NCBI GenBank assembly: GCA_032871835.1
Contig: CM065303.1
Coordinates: 52,986,597-53,050,596 of the forward strand
Source: Dipteronia dyeriana
Taxonomy: Eukaryota > Streptophyta > Magnoliopsida > Sapindales > Sapindaceae
Direction: 5' to 3'
Length of the DNA stretch: 64,000 bases
Below, piece after piece: positions 11,891 to 23,908 of this stretch. The notes beneath the pieces are model-generated. The model did no database searches. It had not been told where the DNA came from and saw only the letters and a list, made by a program, of their open reading frames with translations. The stretch's first letter is position 1, and every line of letters begins with the position of its first letter. The position numbers and the translations under genes were made by a program.

Positions 11891-11919
11891 AAATTTGAGT
11901 GCAAATAGGATTTTATAAA

Positions 11920-12251
11920 TTTTGTTTGACAAGCTATGTTACTTATAAAAAATGGCACTTGTCATCCACACACATTTGTCAACCTCCGTCTTTCTTAGGT
12001 ATCATCAAAGCCAAAACGACACATGGGCTAAAGATCGATCAAATTAGATTTTTGGCCAGGAGATCATTAACAATTTCCTCTAAAATATCTTGTTCTTTTA
12101 TACTCATTTGATAATAGGGCAAGTTAGGGAGACTATCTCCCGGCACCAAATCGATCTTATGCCAGAAAGCCAAAATAATATGGATAGAACTATTGTTAAT
12201 ACCAAGACTATAGTCCATAGATATTATGGTAACAAAATATATTATCTGCAT
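11920..12251 (-). pseudogene. Ty3/gypsy reverse transcriptase fragment
   Basis: On the minus strand the frame reads HKIDLVPGDSLPNLPYY, then IKEQDILEEIV and LLAKNLI, which is the conserved N-terminal approach to the gypsy RT domain. After a break, KKDGG, a stop and QMCVD correspond to the normal KKDGSWRMCVD segment. The catalytic YxDD region is absent. Only about 100 codons survive, in more than one frame. Confidence 0.75.
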
Positions 12252-12580
12252 TAAATACCTTTTGTTTTCTTCTATAATTTTAGTCTACTTCCATTAATGT
12301 TAATCAAAATGTTTTTCTAGGTTTACTCACCTTGAAGGAACAAGAATGTTTGTTCTTCAATACTTCAAACAGAAATACAACAATTTACTCAAATATACAT
12401 AATTTTCTGCATTTCAAAGTGGGAATGATGAAGAAAATCTTATTTATTTACCTATGAAGGTTTATCTCTTTACGATGAAGGTTTTGGTTAGTTTATTTTG
12501 TGGGAGAAATATTGTTTTAGTCTTCTCCAATTTTCTCTTCTCTAAATAGCTTTTTGAGATTGTGGAATATCAGAGACACA
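12252..12580. other. Unassigned AT-rich sequence
   Basis: No gene, repeat family or regulatory motif could be recognised. It lies between the gypsy RT fragment and the start of lone LTR H, and is probably decayed retroelement sequence. Confidence 0.4.
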
Positions 12581-14890
12581 TGTTAGGTTTTTGAGCCATG
12601 TTGGCATAAGTTCCATATCAAAATGACATTTTCTTTGTATTGATTAGTTGTTTAGGTTTAAGTTTGACTCAAGCATCAAAGAAGAATGACAACACATCAA
12701 GCAAAGAGAAGTTAGCAAGATGAACAAGCTTTGTTGCACATAAAAGGTATATCCAGACCTTATTCTTCTTATAAGGTATTTAGGCCCACAGACACATTGT
12801 CTATGCATCGTTGTGTTCAATTGGTATAACACATACAAACATATATTGTTGTATGCATATGCATTATATTTATTTTGAAAACTTTTATAAAATTGCATGT
12901 TTTAAGACTATTTCTAGAAAATGGCATACTTGCGTGTTATTGTGTTTATTTACTTCTGTTTTAATGATATCAGACTTGAACACGTTCTCATACTATTTCT
13001 TATTGATTTTTGAACATTTCAGTTATTCAGGTTTTAGAGTTTTGAGTTGGATTTTACAAAACTTTCCATGTGTTTATAGTACATGGTTTTCGTCCTTGTG
13101 TATCGAGTCAAATTCTAAGTTTTTGGTTGAATTTTCATAGACATTCATTTTTGTGAGAGAGTTTTGGTTCGTAATCTAAAAAATAGATTCAAAATCAGAG
13201 CTTGGAGTCTAAAATACAGTCAAAGAATATGAGAGGTGCGTAAGGGAAGAGAGGTATGGCAACATGCCATAACCTATCATTCCCGTGGAGGCGAGTGGCC
13301 TCCACGGGAAAGGAAAAGGCTCAGCCTCCGTGGAGGCCATATGCCTCCATGGGTACCCATGTGGCATGCCACACATATCCACCTGTGGCCCCCTCTGCAC
13401 CACGTCACCTTCCCTTAAAATTTCTCTTAAAAACTTCTCTCCCTCTCATTTGTCTTTTGAAGAAGATTTTATGCACATAATTTTTTAACTTCTCTCTCAA
13501 CTTCAAAACATCATAACTCACTCATTTCTCAACCAAATTGAGTGATTCAAATAGTGAGAGATTTCTATTAAAGTATTCTATCTTCTCTAAGTGATTTGAA
13601 AGTAAATTGTTCAAGTATTTTTAATGTCTAACACCAATTTCGTGTCTGCACACACTTTGCAAGGATTTGCTTATCTTTTGATTTCTAAGCTTTTAAATGT
13701 TTAAATACCTTGGGTCTTATTTCTATTTTAGTATATGTGACTTGAAAAAAAATGTTGGTCGAAGATATAGCTTTAATTATAAGCCAGATTTGTCCAATAA
13801 GAGACTTAAATGTGATTTAGAATTTGTTATATCTAAAACTTCACATGTTTGATAGTTGTATTGTAACTAGCTTATATTCAAGAGCTAATCGAGTGTTAAT
13901 TGAATTTATTATATTGATCGGTAGCCTTTACATGTGCTTGAATCTTTTAGATGAATATATTTTGGTTTATCACATTTAATTTTATATTTAGAGTCTTTGA
14001 GATTTAATTGATTATTTTGTGAATATTTGCTATAAATATTTGGTAGAAAATCTTGATTGAACATATTTAATATTATAGCATTTTTCTTTTTATTTCTAAA
14101 ACTTTGAACATGTGCTTAAAGAATATGTTATGTGTCAAGTTTTACTTTGCATGGATGCAATCTAGGATTTAAGTGTGATTTGGTTGGATTGCATTTTCTA
14201 GGTTTTTGTTCATGCATAAAGAACTTGAAAAATATTATTTGTGAACTTTCATGTATATTTTTAGTTCTTCATGAAGTGCACCTAATCCATACATTTCATA
14301 TGTGAATTTGTATCATTTTGTGTGATTACAATTGTTTGGATTATGAAATAGAAAAACATACATTATGTTCATAAAGTTTATTTATAGTTTCCATAAGATA
14401 TCTTGATCGTATATTCTATGTTGCATATGTTTGCATAAGCATACATTTGATCACATTAGGAAGCCATGCATAGGCTTAAAGTCTTTTGTTGGAACATGCG
14501 ACTCTAGCTTGAGTAAGAGAGTCTTGACTAGGATCATACAGACTTGTTGGTTGAGCATGGATAACTCAATTAGAGGCATGCGGCATCTAATTTGAGTGCC
14601 GGTAAGTTTTTCAATAGTAAAAGGCTCATGGGTAGGATAGAAGGGATATCCAATATGAAGTAGACAATTAAACGGATTGGTCACGTTGAGGGTGTACTTT
14701 TATATAACTAGTGAAAGATGGTATTTCTCGGAGGTGGTTGAATGGTTCAACCCGTGAATGTTTCCTCTTTGAAGGTTTACAACGTTAAAATGGTGTGTCA
14801 AATGCCTCTATCATTTACTCTTTTTTATTTGTGTTTATTCTTATATATCGTATATGGCTATTAAATCGCCTAAAATACTTTTAAAAAAAG
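12581..14890 (+). mobile_element. Element H: lone, 3'-truncated LTR related to element B
   Basis: It begins TGTTAGGTTTTTGAG and follows B-type LTR sequence (GCATTATATTTATT..., the GC island, a degenerate repeat array at about 14460-14640, and CCCGTGAATGTTTCC near 14752). The last segment with the CACCCCC motif and terminal CA is absent. No PBS, gag or partner LTR is next to it. The 3' boundary is approximate. Confidence 0.65.
13282..13308. promoter_or_regulatory. GC-rich palindrome in LTR H
   Basis: CCCGTGGAGGC, loop GAGTG, GCCTCCACGGG: a perfect 11-bp stem. The stem sequence differs from that in A, D and F while the loop keeps the G-GTG pattern. Two further palindromes follow within 60 bp (GCCTCCGTGGAGGC and CATGGGTACCCATG). 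Confidence 0.85.
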
Positions 14891-16258
14891 TTTTGAAATT
14901 TCCTTCCATTACGCGACTGTAGGACTTACAGATGGATCCAATATGCAAACAATGGGCAAATTAAAAACTCTCATGAATGTACATCAATCTATAGTGTATA
15001 GAATTGGCTGTATATCTTTTATGAGTGTCCAATCTAGAGTGTATAGTATTGATCACCCACAAGTGATTTTAAATGAATGCACATCTATCAAATAAAGGAC
15101 TAATCTCTTTATAATGTCACCAATCTAGAGTGTATAGTATTGGTGCTTAATCTGTCACAAGTTATCAACCTAGAGTGTATAAAATTGATTAGGAGATTAG
15201 ATCGAAATTGAGATTAATACACCCGGATTTCACTTGAGGAGTGTACTCTTGTTCAATCCTTCCATTCGATTGCGCTTAAAAAAACCAAGTAGAGTGTATG
15301 TCTAATTCTCTACTCAAATAATTTCTTAACAAATTAGATAAGAGAGTAGTATTCAATTAAACACCAATTAATTTTTGATTCAATTGAAAACAATGAATGA
15401 AACATACTTGATAGATTAATAGAAAAGATAGAATTCATTACAAGGCCCAAAGTTCACAAATGAATCACATCAACCTCTTAGAGAGGATTTAGGTACTCAT
15501 AGTAATTACAAAGTACAAACTAAGAGAAGAGAGAGAGAATGAATCCATGAAGAGATTCTCCTTCCTTGAACTTCAAATCAAATCTCCTAGAGCCCTGTTT
15601 AAGTAGAAAATCAATAAGATGATGTGTGGGTTTTTGGATGTAAAGGGAGAAAATGATTCCTAGATCTATAGAGGAAAAAAGTTATAAAATTGTGTGTGTA
15701 GGCGTGTGTGATCTCACACACGAATCCTTAAATAGGATTCCTAAAATAGGTCTGATTTGTTGATGTGGCGAGATCTGACGAACGTAGTGTGCGAGTATAG
15801 TACGGGTAAGGTACCCACACAGTGCCTCTTCTACTTCTGATCAGCTCCCTAGTTCTGGTATTTACGCGGGTAGTGCGCTGGTATAGACGTACCCACCAAC
15901 GCACTACCCACTTTTTGGGTAATCTGGGAGTCCATCTTCTGGTACATTTCTATTGCACAGATAGTGTATGGGTGAAGACTCACACACTAGCAATCCTTAA
16001 TTCCACTTTTAGGTGTGCGGGTATAACATAGATAAGGTACTCGCTCAGAACCAGCGCACTGAAGCTTCTTTTCTTCAGTTATTTTGGCATGTTTCCACAC
16101 GACTTTACGTTTTCTAACTCTACGTTATGAAATGCACCAATTATCTGCAAACATTGTAAAAAAACCCATAAGACACATAAAACACATGAAAACGAGATAA
16201 AAAAAAATGGAATTTAGGGCCAAAATATAGAACACTTTTGGCACGATCATTCACACAC
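14891..16258 (-). repeat. Ty3/gypsy LTR fragment (minus)
   Basis: No gene. Its 14950-15590 part is an inverted match to 10987-11890 and has the same serial TAGAGTGTATA(G/A)-type repeats. The right end, read on minus, begins TGTGTGAATGATCGTGCC and continues with a phrase like the start of Tat/Athila LTRs. A GC-richer segment (about 15700-16080) has repeated GCGGGTA/GTACCCAC motifs. The short open frame at 15822 looks incidental. Confidence 0.45.
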
Positions 16259-16514
16259 CTTAGAGGTAGCTTGCTTTACATTATTTAAATGCTTTCTTGG
16301 TTACAATTCAAAATCTCCAAACATTCTTGATTTACATTTTTCGCACTTAGTTTTAGTTGTAATTCTAGTTAACTAATTTTAGCCATTTAGCTTCCTTTTC
16401 TCTATGGACGATCCATTGCTTGCCGCTACACCTGTCTTTTGTCTTGTGCGATTGAGGATTAATTTTAGAAAATACAAAGAATTTATTTTGACCCTAAAAA
16501 CGGCATCAGTTAAA
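16259..16514 (+). repeat. 3' end of the 5' LTR of gypsy element E
   Basis: It contains CTCTATGGACGATCC followed by TTGCTTGCCGCTACAC, the conserved stretch near the end of Tat/Athila-type LTRs, and runs directly into a degenerate PBS. The beginning of this LTR is not identifiable; an inverted LTR piece lies against it. Confidence 0.5.
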
Positions 16515-16531
16515 ATGGTGTCTCTGCCAGG
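16515..16531 (+). promoter_or_regulatory. Degenerate gypsy primer-binding site (element E)
   Basis: TGGTGTCTCTGCCAGG followed by AAAGGTGCTAA resembles the TGGCGCCGTTGCCGGGG-type site of plant Tat/Athila elements with several C-to-T-like changes. The short leader then leads to the gag ATG at 16669. Confidence 0.55.
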
Positions 16532-16668
16532 AAAGGTGCTAATCAATTGGCTAGTCTTAGTTTTCTAGTTAGTTTTATTTTTATTGTCTTTTGTGTAATT
16601 TTGTGAATATTTGATAGTTTTCTTGTTTTTGTTATTGTTTTGTTTTTCCTTCTTTTGTTTCAAAAAAT

Positions 16669-16768
16669 ATGGATTTCTATGGGCAACCCATTTACGCTTA
16701 TGAGAGATATATATATCATGTACATGCGTTGGAGTTGGATAAGTCAAATCGACAAATGCAGTTGTTGA
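16669..16768 (+). pseudogene. Gypsy element E gag, N-terminal piece (split by B)
   Basis: The frame starts MDFYGQPIYAYERY and reaches QMQLL exactly at the 5' boundary of element B. The reading frame is taken up again at 63347, where a zinc knuckle follows. This is a short Ty3/gypsy Tat/Athila-type gag, whose normal role is capsid and RNA binding. It is disrupted by a 46.6-kb insertion, and stops lie soon after the right-hand junction. Confidence 0.6.
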
Positions 16769-17479
16769 TGTTAGGTTTTTGAGTCTTGTGTTGGCATAAT
16801 TCTATATCAAAACAATATTTACTTTGTATTGATTAGTTATCTAGGATTTATGGATCATCAAGATTAAAGGAAGATTGGACAACAATTCAAGCAAAGTGAT
16901 GGCTACAAGAAGAGCAAAGCTTTAATGCTTAGCTAAAGGTATATTGAAACCTCTTTCCTCTTACAATGCCTAGTCTCACACATATCATACATTTGTTTCC
17001 CTGCATTGTTTGGCAAAAAAATTGATATGACACATGTACATATTTATTCATGTATGCACACGTGTTAGTTCTAAAGGTGCCAAACTTTGAGAAATTGCAT
17101 GTTCTAGACTATTTCTAGGTAATAGCATACTTGTGTGTTCTTGTGTTCATTTTATTGTATTTGTACGATATTGAACTTGAATTTGTGCTTATAATATTCC
17201 ATATTGAGTTCCGGCAATTTCGATTACCCATTCATTAAGTTTCAAGTTCAAATTAGGAAGATAAGAAAAATTTCATGATTTTATCGTGCATGGTTTTCGT
17301 CTCTAATTTTTAAGATTTAATTTTATATTTTTTTGAAAAAGTTTTCTTTATGTCTTTTGTACATGAGAAAATCTTGGTTTGTAATCCGAAAATGGATTCG
17401 ATATCATAGTTAGGAGAATGAAGATATGGCTCAAGAACTGAAGGAGCCTTAAGGGAAAAGGAAGGGGACAACCCCTCTT

Positions 17480-17509
17480 TCTCGTGGAGGCGCGTGGACT
17501 TCCACGGGA
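17480..17509. promoter_or_regulatory. GC-rich palindrome in B 5' LTR
   Basis: TCTCGTGGAGGC, loop GCGTG, GACTTCCACGGGA: an imperfect stem of about 11 pairs. The 3' LTR copy at 61547-61574 has loop CACGTG. Element C inserted immediately at its right foot, and the target duplication GGAAA is part of the flank. Confidence 0.75.
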
Positions 17510-17511
17510 AA
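17507..17511. repeat. Target-site duplication of element C, left copy
   Basis: GGAAA here and at 46001-46005 flank the LTR termini of C. In the uninterrupted B 3' LTR the site reads CACGGGAAAGGAGG, matching the sequence before insertion. Confidence 0.9.
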
Positions 17512-19050
17512 CGAAATTCCCTAGAAAGTGTGTGTTAATAAACCTAGAGGGGGGGGGGGGGGGGGGTGAATAGGTTTTTAATTCGATTGATTACCAATTT
17601 TGCGAATCAATCAATATTATCAAATCCATCCCATTCTACTAAGTGTTCAAATAAATGACAATAAACATAAAGCAATAACAACACGCAATATATACGTGGA
17701 AAACCTCCAAATGGGAAAAGCAACGGGTTGTTCAGTGCGCCACACTCGATCCTCAAAATCTACTATTGGATGAAAGTTTACAACCTAGGTTGACCTCCCG
17801 TCATACCCTCCAGTTACTAACCCTTTCACTCTACCTATAAGGCCTTAATAGTGATTTTGGATCACCAACATTGTGCACTAACCACTTAGCCACAAGCTTA
17901 ATCAACAATGAAGAGATAATGGCAACCTAAGTGAATATGCATGAATATTCTATATGCACAAATGCTAGGTAAAAACATTCATACTTATCTAGGATTAATA
18001 ATGACAAGAAAAACAAATCCTATATATCAATGTTCTAAATGCAAAGGCAAGAAGAATTAGCTAGAAGGGTAAAACTGTCCTAAATTCTAGCTAACACTAA
18101 TCAATACTCTCAACCAACAACCAATACCATAATCATGTCATAAAAGCTATTAAGCACACAAGCATGCATTTAATTTGCAATAAAAGCTAAAACCTAGGTA
18201 TAAATGTCATAGTAATGAAGCTTTAAAGTCTAGAGCATGTAGAGAATACCTAGTCATGAACAAACAAGAGACCCATGCTTGAAATATGCTTGATGATTAT
18301 GTTTTGAAGTTTGATTGAGTAAAAAATGGGTGTTTGGGAGTCTTTCTCTCACTAGAAATGCTAGGTTACTCAAAGACGGCTCCTTGAACTCCTACCACAA
18401 AGAGAAGAGAAGAGAAGAGAACATATATATGTGGTGCCCTACATAAAATATCGTCGTTTTGAATGAAAGACAACCAAATCCCGTCAGGACCGCTGGCTGG
18501 ACCTCGGTACAGGTAAGTGTTCAGACCGCGATACAGAGAGCAGTGTATTGCCTGGACAATACCGTTCTGTAGACCACTGTGCATGAAAGTGTACAGGCTG
18601 CGGTCTGGATAGCATGCGACGTCTGGGAAACTTCGCTTGGGAGACCACTGTGCATGCAAATAGCACAGGCCGCGGTAGCAGCAGCGTGCAACCACTGAAG
18701 AACACAGTTGTGCATACCGCAGCGGAGGTAAGGCACAAGGAACGGTCTGAACCGCGGTACAAAGGAAAAAATACTCTTTTAAGGCACACAAGATGTATCA
18801 AACACCCAAGCAAGAGTTAAGGCACAAAAGGCACACAAGAAGGAAAATAAGCAAGCACGCAAGATGATCAACACATGCAAGAGAGTGTGTGTGTGTGCAC
18901 TAATACCTCTTCAATGAAAGTTAAGCAAATGATTTTACCTTAGAAGCTTGAGCTTGGTCACGAACAATGATGGCTTAAACTACCCTTACATATTAATCCT
19001 CAAATGTGGTTGTCAACGAAATAAGCCAATCAAACACCGAGGAACTTACA
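17512..19050 (-). repeat. Element C 3' LTR (1.54 kb)
   Basis: It starts TGTAAGTTCCTCGG on the minus strand next to the polypurine tract, and ends ...GGGAATTTCG at 17512, where the internal copy has CA. It holds a GC-rich segment of related GACCGCGGTACAG-like units (about 18480-18760), a TATATATG box (about 18423-18432) and a run of about 20 G where the 5' LTR has 7. Frames such as 18366-18813 are products of the GC segment, not genes. Confidence 0.9.
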
Positions 19051-19062
19051 ATCTCCCTATTT
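19051..19062 (-). promoter_or_regulatory. Element C polypurine tract
   Basis: AAATAGGGAGAT on the minus strand directly precedes the TGTAAG start of the 3' LTR. Confidence 0.7.
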
Positions 19063-20242
19063 GGCTATTTCGTGACAAAACCACTCACTCACAAGGTATC
19101 CTCACAACAAAAGGGGACAACAAGAGATCAACAAACATATTCCATATTATAAAGAGATACTTAAAGCTAAATCTTCAAAATTTCTATCTCTTTTAGAATG
19201 ATCATCCCTACAAAACAAAGAACTACACTTTCCAAGATAAGTGTATGTGAGGGATTAAGATAAATACAAATAAGCGCAGTTTGCATAAAATAGAACAAGT
19301 AACATACAATCAACAATGCACATGCAAATACTCCCCCTAAAAAAGACATTCTCCCATAATATGCAGAAGCAACAAAAAAACTCCCTCAAAATCCAACATT
19401 ACTCCCACTTTTTGTCATAGGATAGGCAAAGAAGTAGCCCCTAACCGAGACGCTTTAGCAAAGAGAGATATTTGCAATGTAAATGCATAGTCATATATAA
19501 CAACATTATGTAATTTAATGAAGAGAGAGAAATTCATGGAAGTTTGATTTTTGGAATATGTGTGAACAGATTGACTTGAATGAAATACATGCAACATCAA
19601 CTTCCAAAAACATGGTATTTGGCGAAGGAAAAAAAAACTTGAGGTTCCAAGAGAAGTCAAACCAATTTGCACCAATTTGTCAATGGCAAACTAACAAAAG
19701 ATAAGAGCAACTATCAAGCGTTACAAGCTAAACAAGACATGAGCAACTATTGGGCCCTTTTAGATTTTTTTGGGTGAAAAACCTGTATGATAGTAGCCTT
19801 GTTCAACAAGTAAAGAGAGAGAGAATATTGGATTGTGAAATCCTTGAAATGGATACAATATCCTTATTGATTGAAGTCTCAAAAGCCACTCTCACACAAA
19901 TTTGCAATCATTTTAAAGCATTCAATCAATTCATCATGCATATCAATTTAAGAATGTCAAGATCAAGTTTTCATAAACATGGAGATAAACTTTGGATAAA
20001 TCAAATGTACTTCCCAATCAAATTTCCTAGTCCAAAAATACATGTTTGAACACAAATGAGACATGCATTTCAAATAAGGCAAAGACACACTTATTGAATA
20101 AAAAATCATATAATAATACATGCACCCAAGATACTCAAGCAATTAATTAAAGAGCATAAAATTGAACAATTATTTGCTTATTGAAATGCAAGTTCGTTCT
20201 CTTTGCTAGAGCTCCCCATATGGGGTCAAACACCAAAACTCA
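19063..20242 (-). other. Element C non-coding region after pol
   Basis: No credible gene. It corresponds to the 1.2-kb region after pol in G (31764-32948): both keep non-coding sequence with the start of the region close to the RNase H end. SIRE elements often carry an env-like frame here; none could be recognised. Confidence 0.6.
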
Positions 20243-22052
20243 TCAATGCATATGACAAATCCCAATAGACCTACTAAGAGATTTAAACTTAATTGAATCT
20301 ATTGGTTTAGTAAACAAGTCCGCTAGTTGATCATTTGTGCCCACATGTTCAAGTGCAGTACGTTTGCTCTCAACTAGCTCTCTAATGAAATGATGTCTAA
20401 TGTCAATATGCTTGGTTCTAGAATGTTGGACATGATTTTTTAAAATATTAATGGCACTCATATTAGCACAATAAAGGGTTAGAGTACCTTGCGCAAAGCC
20501 ATAATCCACAAGCATTTGCTTCATCCATAGAAGTTATGTGCAAGCACTCCTAGCGGCTATATATTCGTCCTCGGCTGTGGATAAGGATATGGAATTCTAC
20601 TTCTTGCAAAACCATGACACAAGATTATTCCCTAGGAAGAAGCAACCACCCCTTGTACTCTTCCTATCATCATAATTACCTGCCCAAACAGCATCACTAA
20701 AGCTAACTAAGTTAGCATTAGTGTCAAAAGAGTACCATATCCAATAGTTGGATGTCCTATTCACATATCGAATGATTCTCTTCACAGAAGAGAGATGGGA
20801 TTCCTTGGGATTGGCTTGGTACCTAGCACACACACCAACACTAAAGGCTATATCGGGCCTACTAGCCGTCAAGTATAGCAAGCTCCCTATCATGCCCAAA
20901 TATAGGCTTTGATCCACACTTTTCCCACTAGCATCCTTGCTAAGATTCAATGTGGTACTCATAGGTGTGTCACAATGCTTGGCATTCTCAAGGCCAAATT
21001 TCTTCACTAGGTTCTTAGCATATTTAGCTTGAGATATGAAGATCCCATCATGCATTTGCTTGATTTGCAAGCCAAGGAAGTAATTTAGTTCACCAACCAT
21101 GCTCATTTCAAACTCATGAGTCATGACATCAAAAATTGTTTAACTTTCAAGTTGTTAGTGGAACCAAAAACGATGTCATCAACATAAATTTGAGCTATGA
21201 ATAATCATCTTTAGTGCGTTTGATGAACAAAGTCTTGTCAACACTTCCTCTAGAATAGCCATTGTCGACAAGATAAGGAGTGAGGTGCTCATACCAAGCC
21301 CTTGATGCTTGTTTCAACCCATATAGTGCCTTCTTGAGGCGATAAACATGATTGGGGTGGTGTGGATCCACAAACCCTTTGGGTTTCTCAACAAACACTT
21401 CCTCTTGCAATAAGCCATTGAGGAATGCACTCTTAACATCCATTTGATACAATTTAAACTTGTGCACACAAGATATGGATAAGAGAAGCCTAATGAACTC
21501 TAATCAGGCAACAGGAGCAAAAGTTTCCTTAAAGTCGATACCCTCAATTTGAGAGTACCCTTGTACTACAAGTCTAGCCATATTCCGTACAATGTTGCCA
21601 TACTCATCAGATTTGTTCCTATAGACCCACTTGGTGCCTATCACATTAGTGTTCTTCGGCCTAGGAACTAAAGTCCAAACCTCATTTCTTTCAAATTGGT
21701 TTAGCTCTTCTTGCATAGCAAGACCCAAAACTCATCATTTAAGGCTTCATCAACCTTTTGGGGTTCAATTTGAGAGGTGTAGCAAGTATAACTAATTTGA
21801 TTGGCTAATTGATGCCTAGTCCTAACACCTTCATTCACATTTCCATGAATGTCACTCTTATTATGGAGATGTCTAATCCAAGGAGCGGGTTCCTTAGAGT
21901 CCAAAGTAGGATCTCTATTAAGAGATTGAGAGACCTCGTTTTCAAGATTTGACTTTTCATCACTTGAAGTCTCACCAATCTTCTCCGAAGGAGAATCATC
22001 AACCACACTAATCTTCTCATCATGGTTCCTGACCTTAGGCCTACAATCATCT
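20243..22052 (-). pseudogene. Element C pol, RT and RNase H half
   Basis: Read on minus: linker with SKSNLENEVSQSLNR and [19 protein letters not shown] start [30 protein letters not shown] with the first catalytic Asp; [17 protein letters not shown] at about 21175-21186 (after a frameshift); [22 protein letters not shown]; then RNase H with ADLFTKP and the end GICHMH. In the RNase H domain DA-WAGN, NMSAI and RHHFIREL are visible. Breaks occur near 21195, 21480, 20590 and 21725. Its upstream half is separated from it by element F and lies at 41070-42443. Confidence 0.9.
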
Positions 22053-22826
22053 TGTTAGGTTTTAGTTTGTGTTGGTATCAATTCCATATCAAAATGATGT
22101 TTACTTGTAATGATTTAGTTGTTTAGATTCATGATGATTCAAGCTTCAAAGAAGGATGAACAACAAGTCAAAGCAAGTTCTAAGTCTTAAAAGAGAAAAG
22201 ATGCAATTTGGTTCTACAAAGGTATACTTAGACCTTATCTTTCTCTTACAAGGCTTAGACACACACATACAATTCATACATCTGTGTCCCTGCATCGTTG
22301 TGCACCTTTATAGGCACACACATACAATGCACTCATATGTGTCCCTGTATCATTGTGCACTATGTATAACACATTCACACACTTGAAGATGAATGCTTAT
22401 ACATTGGTATGGAAATAACATGTTTTGGAAAATGCATGATTGAAGACTATCTCTATGTAGTTTGCATTCTAGTGTGAATTATGTTTGTTTGTGTATATGT
22501 TTATAAAACATGGATATTGAACTTGAATTTAGTCTTAAATCATTCTTGATTGATTTTCGGTCATTTTGGTTACTCATACTATTGATTTCAAGTTCTAAGT
22601 CAAAAGAAGCTACACTTTCAACTCATGTTGCATACATTGTCTTCGTCTTCATATATTGAGTCGAATTACTATTTTTTGGGTTGAGTATCTTATATTTTCA
22701 TGTCCGTGAGAGAGTTACGGTTCATAATCCATAAACGGATTCAAATTCTGAGTTTGGAGGCCAGAGAACGGTCGAAGAACGTGAAAGAAGGTCGAAGGAG
22801 AAAGAAGTCAGCAAAACACTTCTTTC

Positions 22827-22903
22827 CCGAGATGGCGCGTGGCCATCTCGGGGTAGAAGGCTTGCTGCCCCGAGATGCCCATGCACCATATTGGGCAGCA
22901 AGC
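22827..22903. promoter_or_regulatory. Nested palindrome island in F 5' LTR
   Basis: First palindrome CCGAGATGGC, loop GCGTG, GCCATCTCGG (22827-22851). The second is GCTTGCTGCCC (22860-22870) with GGGCAGCAAGC (22893-22903), an 11-bp perfect inverted repeat around CGAGATGCCCATGCACCATA. It sits upstream of the predicted promoter. The 3' LTR of F has lost this segment. Confidence 0.85.
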
Positions 22904-23908
22904 ATGCTTGGCTGCTTCTTGCCCCTCTTGGTCATTTCACATGCCCAATTTTCCCTTTTCTCTATATTCTCCCTCCCCCTCACATTTCATTCAAAGAAGA
23001 AATTTAAACTTGTGTGCAGAAAATTTTCTCTCTACATTTTCTCACCTTTCAAACACCAAAACTTCTTCATTTGAACTCCGATTTGAGTGATTCAAAGTTG
23101 AAAGTGTTTGTCTATTCATCCTCCATCTTTTCTCTAAAGGTTTGAGTGAGTTTTATTGATTTTTTTGGATTCTAAACACACAAAAATAGGATTGCACCTA
23201 AATCAACTAAGGTATTGATTTTCTCTTAAAGTTTTCTTTTAAAACTTGGTCAAATGCCTTAGATTTTCTTCTTCAACTTATATATGTGTATTGTGAGTGT
23301 TTTAATTTGAGTTTTGAACTCTTTTAAAGCTATGTTGAGTTTCAATTGAAATCTTACATGTTGAGACAGGTTTTGATTTTGCCTATGTTTTCATATGTTT
23401 GGGATTGTATTGTGCTAGCTTTGATTCTAGGACTATTTTATGATCTTTGATTTAATGATTTTGTGAAAAATAGTTCCTCACATGTATTAGGCTCTCTTGG
23501 CCGAATTCTCACATTAATACATGTGCTTATGTTCTTTTGAGCTATTCATGTGTTTTGTTGAATCTATGAATAGGAATATGCTTTAGAACTTTAGCTTAAA
23601 TCTAAATGACTTTGTCATATGATTTTAGCATGTTTTTGGTTTATGTGATTTAAACTTGATTTTGTGATTAATTGAACATATCTTGTGATTCAAGTTTAGA
23701 TCTATGCATGTATCTAGGTTGGGATTAATGTTGAACATATCTTACATGATCTAGATGATTTAAACATGTATGATTGACTAGACTACATGTGATTTGTGCA
23801 TTCATGCTCATTTCTAGTATTTTCCATAGGATGTGTTGATCATAGCATTCTATGTTGCGTGCTTGTTTGCGTTTTGCATTCATGATCACCTAGATGCCTT
23901 GTGAGAAG

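Larger units (their letters stand above)
16769..17511 (+). repeat. Element B 5' LTR, left part
   Basis: It begins TGTTAGGTTTTTGAG and contains the first 743 bp of the LTR up to the GC palindrome, where element C interrupts it. It aligns with 60857-61580 of the 3' LTR. Confidence 0.9.

Noticed and set aside
15822..16031. Short plus-strand open frame with hydrophobic start
   Set aside because: It lies in a repeat-rich gypsy LTR segment, with no recognisable domain and no partner copy keeping the frame.
18366..18813. Overlapping cysteine-rich open frames on the minus strand
   Set aside because: They read through the GC-rich repeat island of the C LTR in several frames at once and recur in the other LTR with changes, so they are by-products of composition.
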